DNA from: Candidatus Krumholzibacteriota bacterium
GTDB lineage: Bacteria > Krumholzibacteriota > Krumholzibacteriia > JAJRXK01
Assembly: GCA_029262065.1 (NCBI GenBank)
Contig: JAJDAC010000036.1
Location: 33,563-97,562 of the forward strand
DNA length: 64,000 nt
Direction of reading: 5' to 3'
Below the pieces are notes generated by a model. It did not search any database and was not told the DNA's origin. It worked only from the letters and a program-made list of their open reading frames with translations. Both the position numbers and the translations under genes were made by a program. Below are positions 26,070 through 34,602 of the stretch, piece by piece. How positions within the stretch are numbered: position 1 is the first letter of the stretch; every line of letters begins with the position of its first letter.

Positions 26070-27496
26070 GCGTCATTCTCTCCGGCGCTGGATTGTGATA
26101 TCGCAACAGCGTCGATATCCAGCGGTAGCGCTATCGTGACGGTAGTGCCTTCTTTGGGAATACTCGCGATCGTCAACCGCCCACCGTGGGCTTCGACGAC
26201 GCGAGCTACCAGCGACAGACCCAGGCCCGTACCCTCGGCCTTGGTGGTGTAGAACGGTCGCAGCGCCTGTTGTACCTGCGATTCGGTCATTCCGCTGCCG
26301 TTGTCCGAAACGCAGAACGTCATTTCCCGGTCTCGGGGGCGCATGCTCAGGTCGAGCTTGCCGCCTTCGGGCATGGCTTGCACCGCGTTCAGGACTACGT
26401 TGGCCAAGGCCATTTCCACGCGTTTTCGATCGCCCATGACCGGGGCCACATCTTCCGCGCAGTAACGTTCGACCTCCACGTTCTGGGCCGAGATCAACGG
26501 GCTCAGCTGGATCAGAACGTCGTCGACCACCGTGCACAGGTCGATGCTCTGCATGTCGACTTCCACCGGCTTTGCCAGCGCCAGAAGGTCGCGCATGGTC
26601 TCGTCGATCCGGTCGAGTTGACCTTCCATGTTTCCAAGTAATGTCTGCTCCTTCTCGCCCATCTCGTATTCCTGGCGGAACAGGTCGAGGGCCATGAAGA
26701 TGGACGCCAGGGGCCGTTTGAATTCGTGCGCCATCTCGGCGGCCAATTGACCCACTTGAGCCAGCCCTTCCTTGGATTCGAATTCCCGCTCCTCGTCCAA
26801 CAGTCGCGAGACTCGGGCCTGGATGCGTTCGAGTTCGTCGGGATTTCGCGTCGAGGAAGACCCTGAGGATTCGTTGGTGGCCAGAAGCCGGTCGATACGG
26901 CGCACGGGCGCTACGACTTCGCGTTGCACCATGGTGAGTAGGATGACGCCGAGGGCTACGATCGAGCCGATGAGCAACGTGTTGCCCAGCTGGGAGGCGC
27001 GCAGCATGGCCGCCTCAACTGGAGCCGTGGGAAAGCCAACTTCAAGTACGTGGTGGCCCGCCGTGTGCAGGTGTTCGTAGGCCAGCGCAGTTGTTCCGTC
27101 GTCCACGATCCGGACCAACCCGTCGTTGGGAATGTCGCTCCAACGCGGGATCCAACGCGTCCTCGAGGGCGTGGGGCCCAGATCATGTTCCATGGCCAGG
27201 ACCACGGTGTGGTGTTCGTCGTAGACCCGCGCCGAAGTGAGCTCCGATCGCTGGGTGATTTCCTCGAGTTGAGCTCGCGCCTCTTCCCATCGGCCGTAAC
27301 GCAGGCTGGGTTCGAGCATGGCATGAAGGGTACGGGCAGTAAGCAGAGCCTGCTGTTCGGCGGCCAGCCTGGCCTGGTCCCGCCAGTAGCGTTGGGAGAT
27401 GAGCGTGGTAGCGGCCACCAACAACACGGCTGCTCCCAGCACCGTGATCAGCAGCTTGGAACGAAGCGATGTTTCCGCTAGCCGGACGCGACTCAT
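26066..27496 (-). CDS. membrane-bound sensor histidine kinase
   Basis: The 476-residue kinase has two transmembrane helices (about 15-35 and 172-195) bracketing an extracytoplasmic sensor of about 130 residues. HisKA follows, with phosphoacceptor His in EMAHEFKRPLAS, and a HATPase domain with N-box ANVVLNAVQAMPEGG, G1 DNGSGM and G2 GTGLGLSLV. The sensing loop is not a recognised PAS or CACHE type by eye. It is the first gene of the operon kinase-regulator-cytochromes, and its stop overlaps the regulator start by four bases. ATG at 27496 was chosen because it sits just before the first helix and follows GGGGGA. A GTG 96 bases upstream would add a polar extension. The ligand or redox signal is unknown. 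Confidence 0.92.
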   Translation of the reverse strand: MSRVRLAETSLRSKLLITVLGAAVLLVAATTLISQRYWRDQARLAAEQQALLTARTLHAMLEPSLRYGRWEEARAQLEEITQRSELTSARVYDEHHTVVLAMEHDLGPTPSRTRWIPRWSDIPNDGLVRIVDDGTTALAYEHLHTAGHHVLEVGFPTAPVEAAMLRASQLGNTLLIGSIVALGVILLTMVQREVVAPVRRIDRLLATNESSGSSSTRNPDELERIQARVSRLLDEEREFESKEGLAQVGQLAAEMAHEFKRPLASIFMALDLFRQEYEMGEKEQTLLGNMEGQLDRIDETMRDLLALAKPVEVDMQSIDLCTVVDDVLIQLSPLISAQNVEVERYCAEDVAPVMGDRKRVEMALANVVLNAVQAMPEGGKLDLSMRPRDREMTFCVSDNGSGMTESQVQQALRPFYTTKAEGTGLGLSLVARVVEAHGGRLTIASIPKEGTTVTIALPLDIDAVAISQSSAGENDA

Positions 27497-27610
27497 CTTG
27501 GTTCCCCCGACGTGACTCGAATTCCTGTTCCAAGGGTAGACGCGAGACATGGGAGTCGAAACAGACCCACGGGTGCGAGACTGTGAGATCACAGAATTGA
27601 AAACAAACGA

Positions 27611-27642
27611 CAGCCCCCCGGCCCAAATGGACCAGGGGGCTG
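27611..27642 (-). terminator. rho-independent terminator for the upstream membrane-protein gene
   Basis: The minus-strand transcript forms an 8-bp stem CAGCCCCC/GGGGGCTG, extended inward by GG/CC pairs around a short AAAT/ATTT loop. It is followed by the T-rich stretch TCGTTTGTTTTC. It lies just after the stop of the membrane-protein gene and separates it from the sensor-kinase operon. Confidence 0.7.
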
Positions 27643-27667
27643 CTTCCCGAGGAGGAGTCGAGTGGTT

Positions 27668-28879
27668 CTACAGGGCCGCGAGCAACCCCACGACGGCTAT
27701 CGCCGATCCGTCGGCAACCACCGCGGCTCCCAGTCCGCGACGAACGTAGAGGGTTCCGAAGATCAGAGCCGGGATCAGAACGGCTGCACCCAGGTACGCT
27801 ACCGTTGTCCAGTCTGACCGCAGGCCGTAGGCAATCGCGCCGGGCGCGTAGACCAACACCTGGACCACCGCGGCTCCGACCACCGCGAGCACCGAGGCAG
27901 TATTGCGGCTGCCCAGGTGGTACCGCCACGCCAACCACAGAATGGTGCTGGTCAGTCCGACGCGGAGAAGCGCTTCGTCCAGAAGAGCTCTCGAAGCGAG
28001 CAGCATGACGGCCAGTCCCACGGTGCTTCCCTGCCACACACTCGGCAGTCCGATCGGGTCGCGGTAGAAGGGCAGCGCGATCAAAGCTACGACCAGGCCG
28101 CAGGCGATGCCGATCGCCGTGTTCGTCAGGTTCAAGTCACGGCCAGAACCTTTGCCAGAGCCACGGCCGGTTGCCGCGCGCCAAGCGGGGAGTCCCACGT
28201 TCATGCGATGGGCCGAACGAAGGCCCAGCGTAAGCATGGGACCCACGATCCACAGCGAAGCCGCGGCGGCTATGAGCACGGCTCCCACGGGAGTGAGACG
28301 CAACTGCGTGCCCCAGAGTTCGGGGTTGCCATTCAGTAGAATGGCTCCAAGTGCGACGAAGGTCAGGGGAACCAGGATCCTGCCGGTCTCACGCTCGGGC
28401 CAGCGGGCGTAGGCGTTGCGCGCCGCGCGCCAGGTTACCGATGCGGCCCAGAGCAACAGCAAGATGCCGGCTGCCCACGACAACGCGCTGAGCACGATGG
28501 GCTCGGTCTGGCCGGTGTAGCGGCTCATGATGGTCATGGCAATCCAGGTCGTGAACGGCCACGCCACGGCCAGTGCAGGCATGGCGTACAGCAGGCTGCG
28601 TGCCTCTGAGATGAGCGTGCGTCGTTTGTCCGATCCGGGCTCACGGCCGATGTAGCCGAGTACGAGTCCGTGCAGACCGCCGATGAAAGACCCGATCAGG
28701 AAGAAGCCCGTGCTCGAGAGCATCAGGCCGCCACCGCTCAGTTTTTCCATGAGGGTCATGATGGCCACCAGGAAGCCGCCCATGCCCACGGCGCCGGCGA
28801 GCGTCAGGGCGATGACCGTCTGCCCAGGCAGACCGATTCCATCCGAACGAGTGTGGGTATTTGTTGCGTGCGTGTTCAT
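27668..28879 (-). CDS. polytopic membrane protein, CPBP-protease-like C-terminal region (weak)
   Basis: The 403-residue protein has about ten hydrophobic helices. A segment in the C-terminal half, LLDEALLRVGLTSTILWLAW, vaguely resembles the EExxxR motif of CPBP/CAAX-type intramembrane proteases, but the second glutamate is absent, so activity is doubtful. I do not recognise a family for the N-terminal half. The ATG at 28879 has GAGGAGG seven bases upstream, a strong site; the frame is open to 28930. It is monocistronic, with a terminator right after the stop, and a sigma54-like promoter lies about 47 bases before the start. It is divergent from the AraC-type regulator gene, with a 310-base intergenic space. 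Confidence 0.72.
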   Translation of the reverse strand: MNTHATNTHTRSDGIGLPGQTVIALTLAGAVGMGGFLVAIMTLMEKLSGGGLMLSSTGFFLIGSFIGGLHGLVLGYIGREPGSDKRRTLISEARSLLYAMPALAVAWPFTTWIAMTIMSRYTGQTEPIVLSALSWAAGILLLLWAASVTWRAARNAYARWPERETGRILVPLTFVALGAILLNGNPELWGTQLRLTPVGAVLIAAAASLWIVGPMLTLGLRSAHRMNVGLPAWRAATGRGSGKGSGRDLNLTNTAIGIACGLVVALIALPFYRDPIGLPSVWQGSTVGLAVMLLASRALLDEALLRVGLTSTILWLAWRYHLGSRNTASVLAVVGAAVVQVLVYAPGAIAYGLRSDWTTVAYLGAAVLIPALIFGTLYVRRGLGAAVVADGSAIAVVGLLAAL

Positions 28880-28925
28880 GGCCTTCCTCCTCGTGACTGC
28901 GGCACCATGCCGCGACCCCATGCAT

Positions 28926-28941
28926 TGCATTTGCGGTGCCT
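28926..28941 (-). promoter_or_regulatory. candidate sigma54 (-24/-12) promoter
   Basis: The minus strand reads AGGCACCGCAAATGCA, close to the consensus TGGCACG-N4-TTGCA. The diagnostic GG and GC pairs are exactly ten bases apart; the mismatches are in the less critical positions. It lies about 47 bases before the ATG of the polytopic membrane protein, and a sigma54 activator is encoded about 2.9 kb downstream. Confidence 0.4.
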
Positions 28942-29035
28942 AGCCGCGGATTCTGCGCTGTAGTCCGTAACTGCCGTCATTGCACTGGTTGTCGAATAGG
29001 GACACGCACGATGGCAAGGTCGAACAACTGTTCAG

Positions 29036-29074
29036 CGCGCGGAACCGCGCGCTCAGAACGCGCAGTTCCGCGCG
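29036..29074. repeat. long GC-rich inverted repeat in divergent intergenic region
   Basis: Arms CGCGCGGAAC and GTTCCGCGCG are perfect complements. After one mismatch they continue with five more pairs around a 7-base loop (15 of 16 pairs). It lies 115 bases before the AraC-type regulator start, and no T-run follows. It could be a transcript-leader hairpin, an operator or a mobile-element scar. Confidence 0.6.
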
Positions 29075-29189
29075 GTGCCGCATCGGTCAAGGCGCCTTGG
29101 AGATGCTGTCATGGAAGGGCCGCGCAACCTCACGATCTGCGCCACGTAGAACAAGACGAACCAACTGCTCCGCCAGGCGGAAGGCGACG

Positions 29190-30020
29190 ATGTACATCTC
29201 CTATGCTCTGCCCCATGCCCGGCTACGGGGCTTCATTGCGAATTACTGGTTCATACGACTCGACGCTCCCGACGGGCTGTATCGTAGCTTTCGCTTGTCG
29301 CCGACGCCCGCTGTACAACTCTTGCTGCATGACCAATCCGCATTGTTGTACGAGAACTCGCCGGGGGAATGGTTCACACATCCACGTGCATCCATGGCCG
29401 GCGTTGTTACGAGAACACGGCACCATCGTTGGATCGGCACGACGTCTTGCGTGGGCATTGACTTCCATCCTCAGGCCAGTGCGTCGATGGTCTCCATGCC
29501 GATGGCCGAGCTCACCGACAACGTGGTCGACGCCCGGCTCGCGCTACGCGACCCTGGTCTGGTGGGCCGCATACGCGGTGAACTGGAGACCTGTGCATCG
29601 ATTCAACAGCGCGTGCACAAGCTTGACGCGTGTTTCAGTGCCTACTTCTTCTCGATCGACCTTCCCGGCAATCCAGTCCTGATTCCGGTTGGCAGCACGG
29701 GGTCGCACAACCCTCATCCTTCGGTCCGCCAATTGGCCGGTGACCTGGGCATGAGCACGCGCCACTTCAATCGACTGTTTCAGAAGGGGCTGGGCTTGCG
29801 GCCGAAAACGTTCCTGCGCATCCAGAGATTTCGCTCGGTGCTGTGGCAGATGCATACCGATCGCGGCAGAGTGGGCAACTCGTGGCCAGAAATGGCTAGA
29901 AAAGCGGGCTACGCCGATCATCCGCATCTGATCCGTGAGTTTCGCGAGTTCACCGATCACACGCCAACGGCCTACATGGCCCACCCTTCATTTCGGCGCG
30001 ATCTTCTGGCCCGGCCATAG
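29190..30020 (+). CDS. AraC-family transcriptional regulator with DUF6597-like N-terminal domain
   Basis: The 276-residue protein has an N-terminal cupin-like sensing region (about 1-160) that opens PHARLRGFIANYWFIRLD with SPTPAVQLLLHDQ, the pattern of DUF6597-containing AraC regulators. A C-terminal AraC helix-turn-helix pair (about 175-270) contains VRQLAGDLGMSTRHFNRLFQ and MARKAGYADHPHLIREF, the second being the conserved signature. It probably binds DNA as a monomer or dimer to control an envelope or metabolic operon; the signal is unknown. ATG at 29190 with GGAAGG upstream fits the family N terminus. The frame is open to 28980. It is transcribed away from the polytopic membrane protein and toward an S33 hydrolase 58 bases downstream. 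Confidence 0.88.
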   Translation: MYISYALPHARLRGFIANYWFIRLDAPDGLYRSFRLSPTPAVQLLLHDQSALLYENSPGEWFTHPRASMAGVVTRTRHHRWIGTTSCVGIDFHPQASASMVSMPMAELTDNVVDARLALRDPGLVGRIRGELETCASIQQRVHKLDACFSAYFFSIDLPGNPVLIPVGSTGSHNPHPSVRQLAGDLGMSTRHFNRLFQKGLGLRPKTFLRIQRFRSVLWQMHTDRGRVGNSWPEMARKAGYADHPHLIREFREFTDHTPTAYMAHPSFRRDLLARP

Positions 30021-30078
30021 CGCCCTTATGCTGTTCATTGAAGAAATGCGACATCGCATCCCAAGGGAAAGGCACGCC

Positions 30079-31794
30079 ATGAATCTGGTTTCCAGGTTTC
30101 TCCTGCTCGCGCTTCCGGCCGTCGTGGTCATTACAGCAACGGAGGCCCAGGGCTCGTGGCCCAGATGGCTTGCCCCCTGCGAGGAAGCAGGGGTGGAGGG
30201 GGCCCTTTGTGGAACGTACGACGTGTTGGAAAACCGGGCTGCAACCGAGGGTCGGCAAATCAGCCTATATGTAGTGGTATTGCCCGCTACGGTTCAGGCC
30301 ACGGAGCCCCCCATCTTTCCGTTGGCCGGCGGTCCCGGCCAGGCCGCGTCGCAGGTGGCTGGGTTCATGGCGCAGGAGCTGGAGCCTCTGCGAAGCAATC
30401 GCGATCTGGTGTTCCTGGACCAGCGAGGCACGGGGCGTTCGCATCCCCTGAACTGTCCGGTTCCGGGCGAAGAAGCTTCGCTCCAGGAGTTCCTGGTGGA
30501 CCAACCCTCGGCGTCGTTCGCGCGTAAGTGCCTGGAGAATCAGGACGCCGACGTCCGCTTCTACACAACCCACAATGCGGTGCAGGATCTGGACGAGATC
30601 CGTCGGGCGCTGGGATACGAGAAAATCGATCTACTGGGCGGTTCGTACGGCACCCGCGTGGCGCTGCACTACATGCGTCAGTTCCCCGAGTCCGTCCGCG
30701 CCGTGGCCATCGATGGGGTTGCTCCGCCTCATACCGTCTACGCCGCGCAGTTCTCCCGGGCCTTCGAAGCGACCCTCGAGGCGGTGTTCAAGCAGTGTGC
30801 GAACGACGAGCTTTGCGTCGAGCAAATTGGCGATCTGAAGAGTCATTGGCAGACAGCCATGGCGCGGTTTGACGGTGGGCCCGTGCGCACCGTGGGAATG
30901 CACCCGCTGACGCAGCAGCAGGACACGGTTGAGATCACGCGAGGCCTGTTTGTCGATGGCGTGCGCCACCTGCTCTATGGACTAGGAGGATGGTCGCGGG
31001 CGGCACGAACCATAGCCGCGGCGGCCGACGGAGACTTCCAGCCGTTCATCGAACGCGACTACTACTTCCGTCGGTCCATGGCCGCGCAGCTTAGCTATGG
31101 AATGCTCTTGTCGGTGTCGTGCAGCGAGAGCGTCCCGTTTCACGATGAACAGGAAATCGAGGCGGCCACCGCCGGGACCGCGCTGGGTGACTACCGGGTC
31201 AGGCTCATTCAAGAAGCGTGCGAAGAGTGGGAGGCTGGTGACCTTCCGCCGGGGTGGAGCGCCCCCGTTGAGTCCGATGCGCCAGTGCTGCTTCTGTCGG
31301 GAGCAGTGGATCCGGCGACGCCAAGCTGGGAGGCCGCCCGGGCCGCCGAGTCCCTCTCGCAGGGTCTTCATGTCGTCATCCCCAATCGATCCCATGCGCC
31401 CACCGACATGGAGTGCGAGCGCGACGTTGTGCGGGCGTTCTTCGAGGCGGGCACCACCGAGGGGCTAGACACTTCGTGTCTGATGGCCACGCAGTGGCCA
31501 GCGTTCGAGCCGGCGGTTGCCAGCGCTGAACCAATACAGGTGGACTCCGATCAATTGACTCGCTATGTGGGCTCCTACGAAATGCAGCCAGGGTTCGTAG
31601 TCGCAGTCACCCTGGAGGGCACTCAGCTCATGATCCAGGCGCCGGGCGAGGGAAGGATGAGCCTGCGGGCGGAGTCTTCCCATACGTTCTTCATCGCGGC
31701 GTTTGGTGAGCGTATCACCTTCGTGCAAGACGCCGAGGGGCGGGTAGAAGCGTTCTCCATGGAGAATGGGCCCACGGCCATGAGGGTGGAATAG
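30079..31794 (+). CDS. secreted S33-family alpha/beta hydrolase (tripeptidyl aminopeptidase-like)
   Basis: The 571-residue protein has a signal peptide (about 1-24, ending ATEAQ) and the same architecture as its paralogue at 13388. It has the motif AGGPGQA (83-89), DQRGTGRSHPLNC and the nucleophile elbow GGSYG (187-191, Ser189). The C-terminal TAP-like part carries the acid in LLSGAVDPATP and His in IPNRSHAPT. The beta-rich tail (YVGSYEMQPGFVVAVT) matches the tail of the paralogue. It is likely a periplasmic peptidase that removes N-terminal amino acids or dipeptides. It lies directly after the AraC-type regulator on the same strand. An AAGGGAAAGG ribosome site is upstream. Confidence 0.88.
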   Translation: MNLVSRFLLLALPAVVVITATEAQGSWPRWLAPCEEAGVEGALCGTYDVLENRAATEGRQISLYVVVLPATVQATEPPIFPLAGGPGQAASQVAGFMAQELEPLRSNRDLVFLDQRGTGRSHPLNCPVPGEEASLQEFLVDQPSASFARKCLENQDADVRFYTTHNAVQDLDEIRRALGYEKIDLLGGSYGTRVALHYMRQFPESVRAVAIDGVAPPHTVYAAQFSRAFEATLEAVFKQCANDELCVEQIGDLKSHWQTAMARFDGGPVRTVGMHPLTQQQDTVEITRGLFVDGVRHLLYGLGGWSRAARTIAAAADGDFQPFIERDYYFRRSMAAQLSYGMLLSVSCSESVPFHDEQEIEAATAGTALGDYRVRLIQEACEEWEAGDLPPGWSAPVESDAPVLLLSGAVDPATPSWEAARAAESLSQGLHVVIPNRSHAPTDMECERDVVRAFFEAGTTEGLDTSCLMATQWPAFEPAVASAEPIQVDSDQLTRYVGSYEMQPGFVVAVTLEGTQLMIQAPGEGRMSLRAESSHTFFIAAFGERITFVQDAEGRVEAFSMENGPTAMRVE

Positions 31795-31828
31795 CCCGTT
31801 TTTCGGGTCCCCTTCCCCGGTACCGAGG

Positions 31829-31856
31829 TTGAAGACCCAGGCCCTCGTGCTAGACT
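31829..31856 (+). promoter_or_regulatory. sigma70-like promoter with extended -10, probably leaderless
   Basis: TTGAAG, 16 bases, then TAGACT preceded by TGC. The -10 ends 12 bases before the kinase ATG at 31869, so the message would have a leader of about 5 bases. No Shine-Dalgarno sequence precedes that ATG. Confidence 0.5.
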
Positions 31857-31868
31857 GCGTCGATTCCA

Positions 31869-34559
31869 ATGCTGAATACGACGCTAGCGCACTACAAGAT
31901 CCTTCGGAAGCTCGGCCAGGGTGGCATGGGCGACGTGTACCTTGCCCTCGACGAAAAGCTCGGGCGGGAGGTGGCTCTCAAGGTCCTTCCCGAGGAGCTT
32001 GCGCGTGACGCCGAGCGGCGTGGGCGATTCGAAAGGGAAGCGCGCGCCATTGCGGCCCTCAAGCACCCCAACATTGTCACGTTGTACTCGATAGAGGAAG
32101 CCGACGGGGTTCATTTCCTCACGTTGGAACACGTCGAGGGCGAGACCCTCCTGGGCGAGATCACCGAAGGTGGGATGCCCCTGGACAAGTTCTTCAACGT
32201 TTCGATCCCATTGGCCGACGGCCTATCGTTCGCGCATAGCAAGGGAATCGCACACCGGGACATCAAACCCGCCAACATCATGCGCGACGAATCCGGGAAT
32301 CTGAAGATCCTGGACTTTGGTCTGGCCAAGCTGCTCGAGACCGACACGACTTCCGACCAGACGATTCTGGCCGCGGCCGACGGTGTGACCCGCGAGGGCT
32401 ACGTCATGGGTACCGTGGCCTACATGTCACCCGAGCAAGCTGAGGGAAAGGCCATTACCTCGAGCTCCGACGTGTTCTCCCTGGGCGTGGTCCTCTACGA
32501 GTTGGCGACCGGCCGCCGGCCGTTCCAGGGCGACACCAACATCTCGACGCTTTCGGCCATACTGAAGGACGAGCCGCCTACCGTGACCGAACTGCGACCC
32601 GTGGTACCGGCGCATCTGGGTCGGATCATCTCGCGCTGTCTTGCCAAAGACCCCAGCCGCCGCTACCAATCGGCGCTGGAGGTGCGAAACGAACTGGAGG
32701 CCTTGCGCACGGAAACCGATTCCGTGTTGGTATCGCAGGTCGCCGCGGCCGCGACCAGCCGCGCGCGATCCGGTGGGATTCCTCGGCCCGCCATTTGGTT
32801 GGCGGCAGTTGCCCTTCTGGCCCTGGGGGCAGTGGCGGTTCTGCAGCTTCAGGGTAGAGACAGTGGCGAGGATTCCTCGGCCGCCGCAGTCAGTGAACTC
32901 GACGGTGGCCGGCGTATCGTCGTGTTTCCGTTCGAGAATCTGGGCAGCGCAGATGACGCCTATTTCGCCGCGGGCATCACGGAGGAAATCACCACGCGCC
33001 TGGCCGGCGTTGACGATCTGTCGGTGATGTCACGCACCAGTGCCGCACAGTACGACCGCACCGGCAAGACCATGCAGCAGATCCGCGAAGACCTTGCGGT
33101 CGATTACGTGCTCGACGGATCGGTGCGATGGGAAAAGCGAAGCGAGGGATCGAATCGGGTGCGGGTGTCGCCCCAGCTGATTCGCGTCGCCGACGACAGT
33201 CAGATCTGGGCCAGCAGTTTCGATCGATCCATGGACGAGATCTTCCGTGTTCAGTCGGAAATCGCCGAACAGGTGGTTGGTGAGCTGAATATCACCCTGG
33301 CTCCTGGCGATCGGGAGGCACTCGAAGAGCAACTCACGGACAACATCGACGCCTGGCATGCTTATAGAAGAGGCCAGGCGGCCGAGACCGGAAATATCGA
33401 CGCTCGTGAGACCTGGGAGCTCGCGGTGCGGATGTACCAGCGGGCGGTAGATCTGGATCCGGGGTTTCTAAGGGCCCACGCCGCTCTGGCCACCGCGCAC
33501 GCGGCGTTCTGTCATTGGCAGATCGATACCTCGAAGGAACGCCTCGCCCTGAGCAAGGCTTCGGTGGACCGTGCCTTCGCACTGGATCCCGACTCTCCCT
33601 GGTCGTTCATGGCTCTGGGCTATTACCACTACCACGGCAAGAAGGAGTACGAGCCAGCCTGGCAGGCGTTTCAACGCGCCCAGGAGGGTTTGGTTGACGA
33701 CGGTGAACTCTACGTGGCCCTGGGGTCGGTTCGTCGTCGCCAGGGGCGTTTTCGCGATGCCTTGGAGTATTTTCAGAAAGCCGCACAAGCCGCGCCGCGC
33801 GACGTCTACAGCCACATCAATGTTGCGGAGACTGCATCGATGGTAGTGGGGGACCACGAACTCGGGCTCGAGGCCGTTGACAAGGCGATTGCTCTGGCTC
33901 CGGACCTTCGTGTGGCCTACATGTACAAGTGTTTGACCTATCTCTTCATGGGGGATGCGATCAACGGTCGATCGGCTATCGAAGCCAGTCCGCTTGCAGC
34001 GGCGACCGATAACGATCACGTCAGTGAGTTCGCGATTCGGTTCTGCCTACGGGACTTCGATCGAGCTCTGGCGGCCGCTTCGTCATTCACCAAAGAACTC
34101 GTCGACGAGCAATTTTCCGTTGTCTCGCGTTCCGTTTCCCAGGGGCTCGTGTATCGCGAGCGCGGTCAGACGGACCTTGCGCGAGCGGCTTTCGACGCAG
34201 CGCGGATCGCTCTGGAAGAACGTGTGCGTCAACGGCCCGAAGATGCGCGAGGCCACAGCACCCTCGGCATTGCCTATGCCGGCCTGGGTCGGGTCGAAGA
34301 CGCGGTTCGGGCGGGAAAACGAGCGGTCGAGCTCTACCCCACCTCGGTTGATGCCTACATCGCACCATCGCGCGTGATGGATCTCATTCGCATCTATGTA
34401 CTGTTGGGGGATGCCGAGAGTGCGCTGGACCTCATGGAGCCGCGGGTGGAGACGCCTCCCCACTCCAACCTTTCGGTGGGTTGGCTTAGACTCCATCCGT
34501 TCTACGACGACATGCGAGACAACCCACGATTCCAGGCACTGCTCGATCGTCAATCGTGA
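31869..34559 (+). CDS. Ser/Thr protein kinase with TolB-like domain and TPRs
   Basis: This 896-residue protein has a Hanks kinase domain (about 9-275): glycine loop GQGGMG, Lys in VALKV, catalytic HRDIKPAN (129-136), DFG (149-151) and MSPEQ. A transmembrane helix lies at about 305-325 (PAIWLAAVALLALGAVAVL). Next comes a TolB N-terminal/FlgO-like domain (about 345-475; IVVFPFENLG, AGITEEITTRLA, VDYVLDGSVRW). Tetratricopeptide repeats fill about 480-890. The outer part is predicted to be periplasmic and the kinase cytosolic. This architecture is common in Acidobacteria, Gemmatimonadota and FCB bacteria and is thought to link signal detection to phosphorylation; the substrates are unknown. No ribosome site precedes the ATG, but a promoter does at close distance, so a leaderless transcript is likely. 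It is paralogous to the gene at 53869. Confidence 0.92.
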   Translation: MLNTTLAHYKILRKLGQGGMGDVYLALDEKLGREVALKVLPEELARDAERRGRFEREARAIAALKHPNIVTLYSIEEADGVHFLTLEHVEGETLLGEITEGGMPLDKFFNVSIPLADGLSFAHSKGIAHRDIKPANIMRDESGNLKILDFGLAKLLETDTTSDQTILAAADGVTREGYVMGTVAYMSPEQAEGKAITSSSDVFSLGVVLYELATGRRPFQGDTNISTLSAILKDEPPTVTELRPVVPAHLGRIISRCLAKDPSRRYQSALEVRNELEALRTETDSVLVSQVAAAATSRARSGGIPRPAIWLAAVALLALGAVAVLQLQGRDSGEDSSAAAVSELDGGRRIVVFPFENLGSADDAYFAAGITEEITTRLAGVDDLSVMSRTSAAQYDRTGKTMQQIREDLAVDYVLDGSVRWEKRSEGSNRVRVSPQLIRVADDSQIWASSFDRSMDEIFRVQSEIAEQVVGELNITLAPGDREALEEQLTDNIDAWHAYRRGQAAETGNIDARETWELAVRMYQRAVDLDPGFLRAHAALATAHAAFCHWQIDTSKERLALSKASVDRAFALDPDSPWSFMALGYYHYHGKKEYEPAWQAFQRAQEGLVDDGELYVALGSVRRRQGRFRDALEYFQKAAQAAPRDVYSHINVAETASMVVGDHELGLEAVDKAIALAPDLRVAYMYKCLTYLFMGDAINGRSAIEASPLAAATDNDHVSEFAIRFCLRDFDRALAAASSFTKELVDEQFSVVSRSVSQGLVYRERGQTDLARAAFDAARIALEERVRQRPEDARGHSTLGIAYAGLGRVEDAVRAGKRAVELYPTSVDAYIAPSRVMDLIRIYVLLGDAESALDLMEPRVETPPHSNLSVGWLRLHPFYDDMRDNPRFQALLDRQS

Positions 34560-34602
34560 CGCGGCTGCTTTCGATCTACGGGTCGCGCCGCGGAATTTCC
34601 GA

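Noticed and set aside
28980..29189. N-terminal extension of the AraC-type regulator
   Set aside because: The 70 residues are basic and low in information and include the inverted-repeat hairpin; the family start fits ATG 29190 with a good ribosome site.
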